NCBI GenBank assembly: GCA_014380105.1
Contig: JACMKL010000793.1
Location: 1-6,942 of the forward strand
Source of the DNA: Candidatus Melainabacteria bacterium
Lineage (GTDB): Bacteria; Cyanobacteriota; Vampirovibrionia; Obscuribacterales; Obscuribacteraceae
Direction: 5' to 3'
Length of the DNA stretch: 6,942 bases
Numbering within the stretch: position 1 is the first letter of the stretch; every line of letters starts with the position of its first letter. Made by a program: the position numbers and the translations under genes. This document shows positions 5,720-6,942 of the stretch, piece by piece. The notes beneath the pieces were generated by a model. That model did no database searches and had not been told where the DNA came from. It worked only from the letters and a program-made list of their open reading frames with translations.

Positions 5720-6697
5720 CTAGTTGGAAGTCTTTAGACTAAAGAGCGCATTATTCTGCCTCTGACGATGCTGTTTTAGATCCTCGATAGTGGATTCTCG
5801 CAAGGGCATCATCAAAACAACTTCGGGAATTTTCGACCGAATGATTGGAGTCAAATCACTTGATTCGACCGTGCAACGGTTTAGCTCCAATTTTTGAAGT
5901 TTCATTCGCGATAGCAATTTGCAGACATCAGAATCCAAAGTCATTTCGTCCACTTCCAAAAACTGAAGATTTTCCGCCCCGCTAATTTGTTGAAAGTTAT
6001 TCAGCGAAATTTGTTTTACACCGTTGAGGGTTAGATTTTTCAGTCCGCGCAATTTTGAGATGCCCGCGAATTGTTCGCTTGTCAGACTTTCTCCCCCTAA
6101 GCTCAGCGTGTCAAAAGCACGTTTTTCAAACATCTCAAACCCAGACTGGTCCAAAGTAATGGCGCTTGCGTATAACTCACTCGAACATGAAGCGAGCGCA
6201 GTGGGAATTTGCGGTTGCATGCGAATTCCGTTAGTCACACTCCCGCCCGTCCCAGCAGAGGAAAAATGCAAGTAAGTCATTCCAGCTAAAGTCATTGCTA
6301 TCAGTAAACTAAAAAGTCCAAGAATGAGACGTCTCGGAGGGCTTGCGAGGGATGAAAACGCTGAACTATTTTTCGGCGGCGGCGGGATGAGCATTGGCGT
6401 AGGTGTTTCACTAAACGGCTCAATGCCTGCTTTTGATTCAATAGGGCAGACGCAGATGTCGGCTTGAAACAGCCACTGTGTCATAGACTGATTTCTGGAA
6501 CTTTTTTGTTTGCGACAACGCCCGCAGCGAATTTTTCGCTTGGTCTCTGAATGTCCTAGATTTTCCTGGAGCAAGAGTTTTTTGGCGAACTTGCAATGGC
6601 AGTATTCGCCAAGTCCTATCCACTGGGTCATCGAACCCTTGTTAGACAGAGACTTTCCGCAGTCTGCACAAATTCGGCCGGTACTTGTTTCGACCAT
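5720..6697 (-). CDS. Membrane protein: double zinc-knuckle-like N-terminus, TM helix, LRR-like C-terminus
   Basis: The 325-residue product has four parts. First come two similar cysteine modules: C10-x2-C13 ... SMTQW (22-26) ... C33-x-C35, then C58-x2-C61 ... SMTQW (71-75) ... C82-x-C84. Each has four cysteines that could bind one zinc. Next is a Pro-rich linker (about 97-110). Then a single hydrophobic helix spans about 124-145, preceded by R122-R123, which predicts a cytosolic N-terminus. Last is an outer domain with LRR-like strands LSLGGESL (198), LKNLTLNGV (219), LQFLEVDEM (244) and LQKLELNRC (267), spaced 21-25 residues. I do not recognise a named family. The layout suggests a surface-facing binding domain coupled to a cytosolic metal-binding module, which is inference. 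The ATG at 6697 is preferred; a TTG at 6709 would add four residues, and a stop lies two codons further upstream. Neither start has a Shine-Dalgarno. The gene is AT-richer than tldD and tldE. Confidence 0.84.
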   Translation of the reverse strand: MVETSTGRICADCGKSLSNKGSMTQWIGLGEYCHCKFAKKLLLQENLGHSETKRKIRCGRCRKQKSSRNQSMTQWLFQADICVCPIESKAGIEPFSETPTPMLIPPPPKNSSAFSSLASPPRRLILGLFSLLIAMTLAGMTYLHFSSAGTGGSVTNGIRMQPQIPTALASCSSELYASAITLDQSGFEMFEKRAFDTLSLGGESLTSEQFAGISKLRGLKNLTLNGVKQISLNNFQQISGAENLQFLEVDEMTLDSDVCKLLSRMKLQKLELNRCTVESSDLTPIIRSKIPEVVLMMPLRESTIEDLKQHRQRQNNALFSLKTSN

Positions 6698-6708
6698 GAA
6701 ATATTTCA
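6697..6708. repeat. 12-bp palindrome at the membrane-protein start codon
   Basis: TGAAATATTTCA is a perfect palindrome that begins at the first base of the ATG at 6697 and extends upstream. It occupies the place where a Shine-Dalgarno would sit. It could be an operator, but a 12-bp palindrome is expected about once or twice by chance in a window of this size. Confidence 0.25.
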
Positions 6709-6942
6709 AAAATTAGTGATAACCGGGCCCCATAAATTTATACCCGCGCAGTTATCCGACACACCTGCGAAGAACGAAAGTGCGTTTGCAAATACTACAG
6801 TGAATCCGCTAGCCTCTAGCGCCCCACTGGCAGAAGGATTACGGATTTCGAGCCAATATTAAATGAGGAGTTGAACAGTTTCTGTATTGAAGATAAAAAA
6901 CCATAGACTTACATTAACAAAATGCTGAAAACCGTGCGCCAG
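6698..6942. other. Right-edge region without a supported gene
   Basis: The 245 bp upstream of the membrane-protein gene hold no convincing reading frame. A small 6-bp hairpin (CGCTAG/CTAGCG at 6807-6821, 3-nt loop) is present. An ATG at 6922 on the plus strand opens a frame running off the edge for only seven codons without a Shine-Dalgarno, so it cannot be judged. Confidence 0.5.
6737..6742 (-). promoter_or_regulatory. Candidate -10 element for the membrane-protein gene
   Basis: TATAAA on the minus strand (6742-6737) lies about 40 nt before the ATG at 6697, which would give a leader of roughly 30 nt. It is embedded in the palindrome ATAAATTTAT (6732-6741). No recognisable -35 is found at 16-18 bp spacing, so a non-standard sigma factor or an activator would be needed. 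The confidence is low. Confidence 0.25.

Noticed and set aside
6596..6862. 88-codon plus-strand frame at the right side
   Set aside because: It overlaps the membrane-protein gene antisense, has no Shine-Dalgarno and no recognisable content.
1..6942. CRISPR arrays, tRNA or rRNA genes, insertion sequences, toxin-antitoxin genes
   Set aside because: No regularly spaced repeats, cloverleaf-like segments, transposase motifs or small antitoxin-like genes were seen on either strand by eye.

Overview
The window reads as a piece of a free-living bacterial chromosome. All six supportable protein genes lie on the minus strand, so transcription runs from high to low coordinates. No rRNA, tRNA, CRISPR array, transposase or phage gene is visible. 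The organism cannot be fixed from this sequence. The membrane protein at the right side carries a duplicated CxxC...SMTQW...CxC module that I associate, from memory only, with Obscuribacterales (Melainabacteria/Vampirovibrionia). Treat that as a weak guess.

Layout in transcription order. 6942-6698 is an upstream region with an AT-rich -10-like element and short palindromes. 6697-5720 encodes a predicted single-pass membrane protein: two zinc-knuckle-like repeats, one transmembrane helix and a leucine-rich-repeat-like C-terminal domain. 5719-5206 is a 514-bp non-coding gap with several nested inverted repeats, including a segment that can pair with two different partners. 5205-4648 encodes a stand-alone, atypical CheY-like receiver-fold protein. 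A GC-rich 10-bp hairpin follows it. A structured leader with a GNRA-capped hairpin directly before the Shine-Dalgarno then leads into tldD (4461-2896). tldD overlaps tldE (2899-1544) by ATGA. A 13-bp perfect hairpin, extended by a second helix, follows tldE. After a short gap comes a secreted alpha/beta hydrolase (1261-299), whose stop codon overlaps by ATGA the start of a nitronate monooxygenase-like flavoprotein (302 to beyond position 1). That last gene is cut by the left edge.

Functional reading. TldD and TldE form a heteromeric metalloprotease: TldD carries the HExxxH site and TldE is the non-metal partner. In studied bacteria the complex trims unfolded or leader peptides, such as microcin B17 precursor and the antitoxin CcdA. 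This TldD has an added Lys/Ala/Gly- and His-rich C-terminal tail. No obvious peptide substrate gene is visible nearby. The esterase and flavoprotein form a separate, translationally coupled pair. tldD and tldE are clearly GC-richer than the flanking genes, most strongly so against the right-hand membrane-protein gene.
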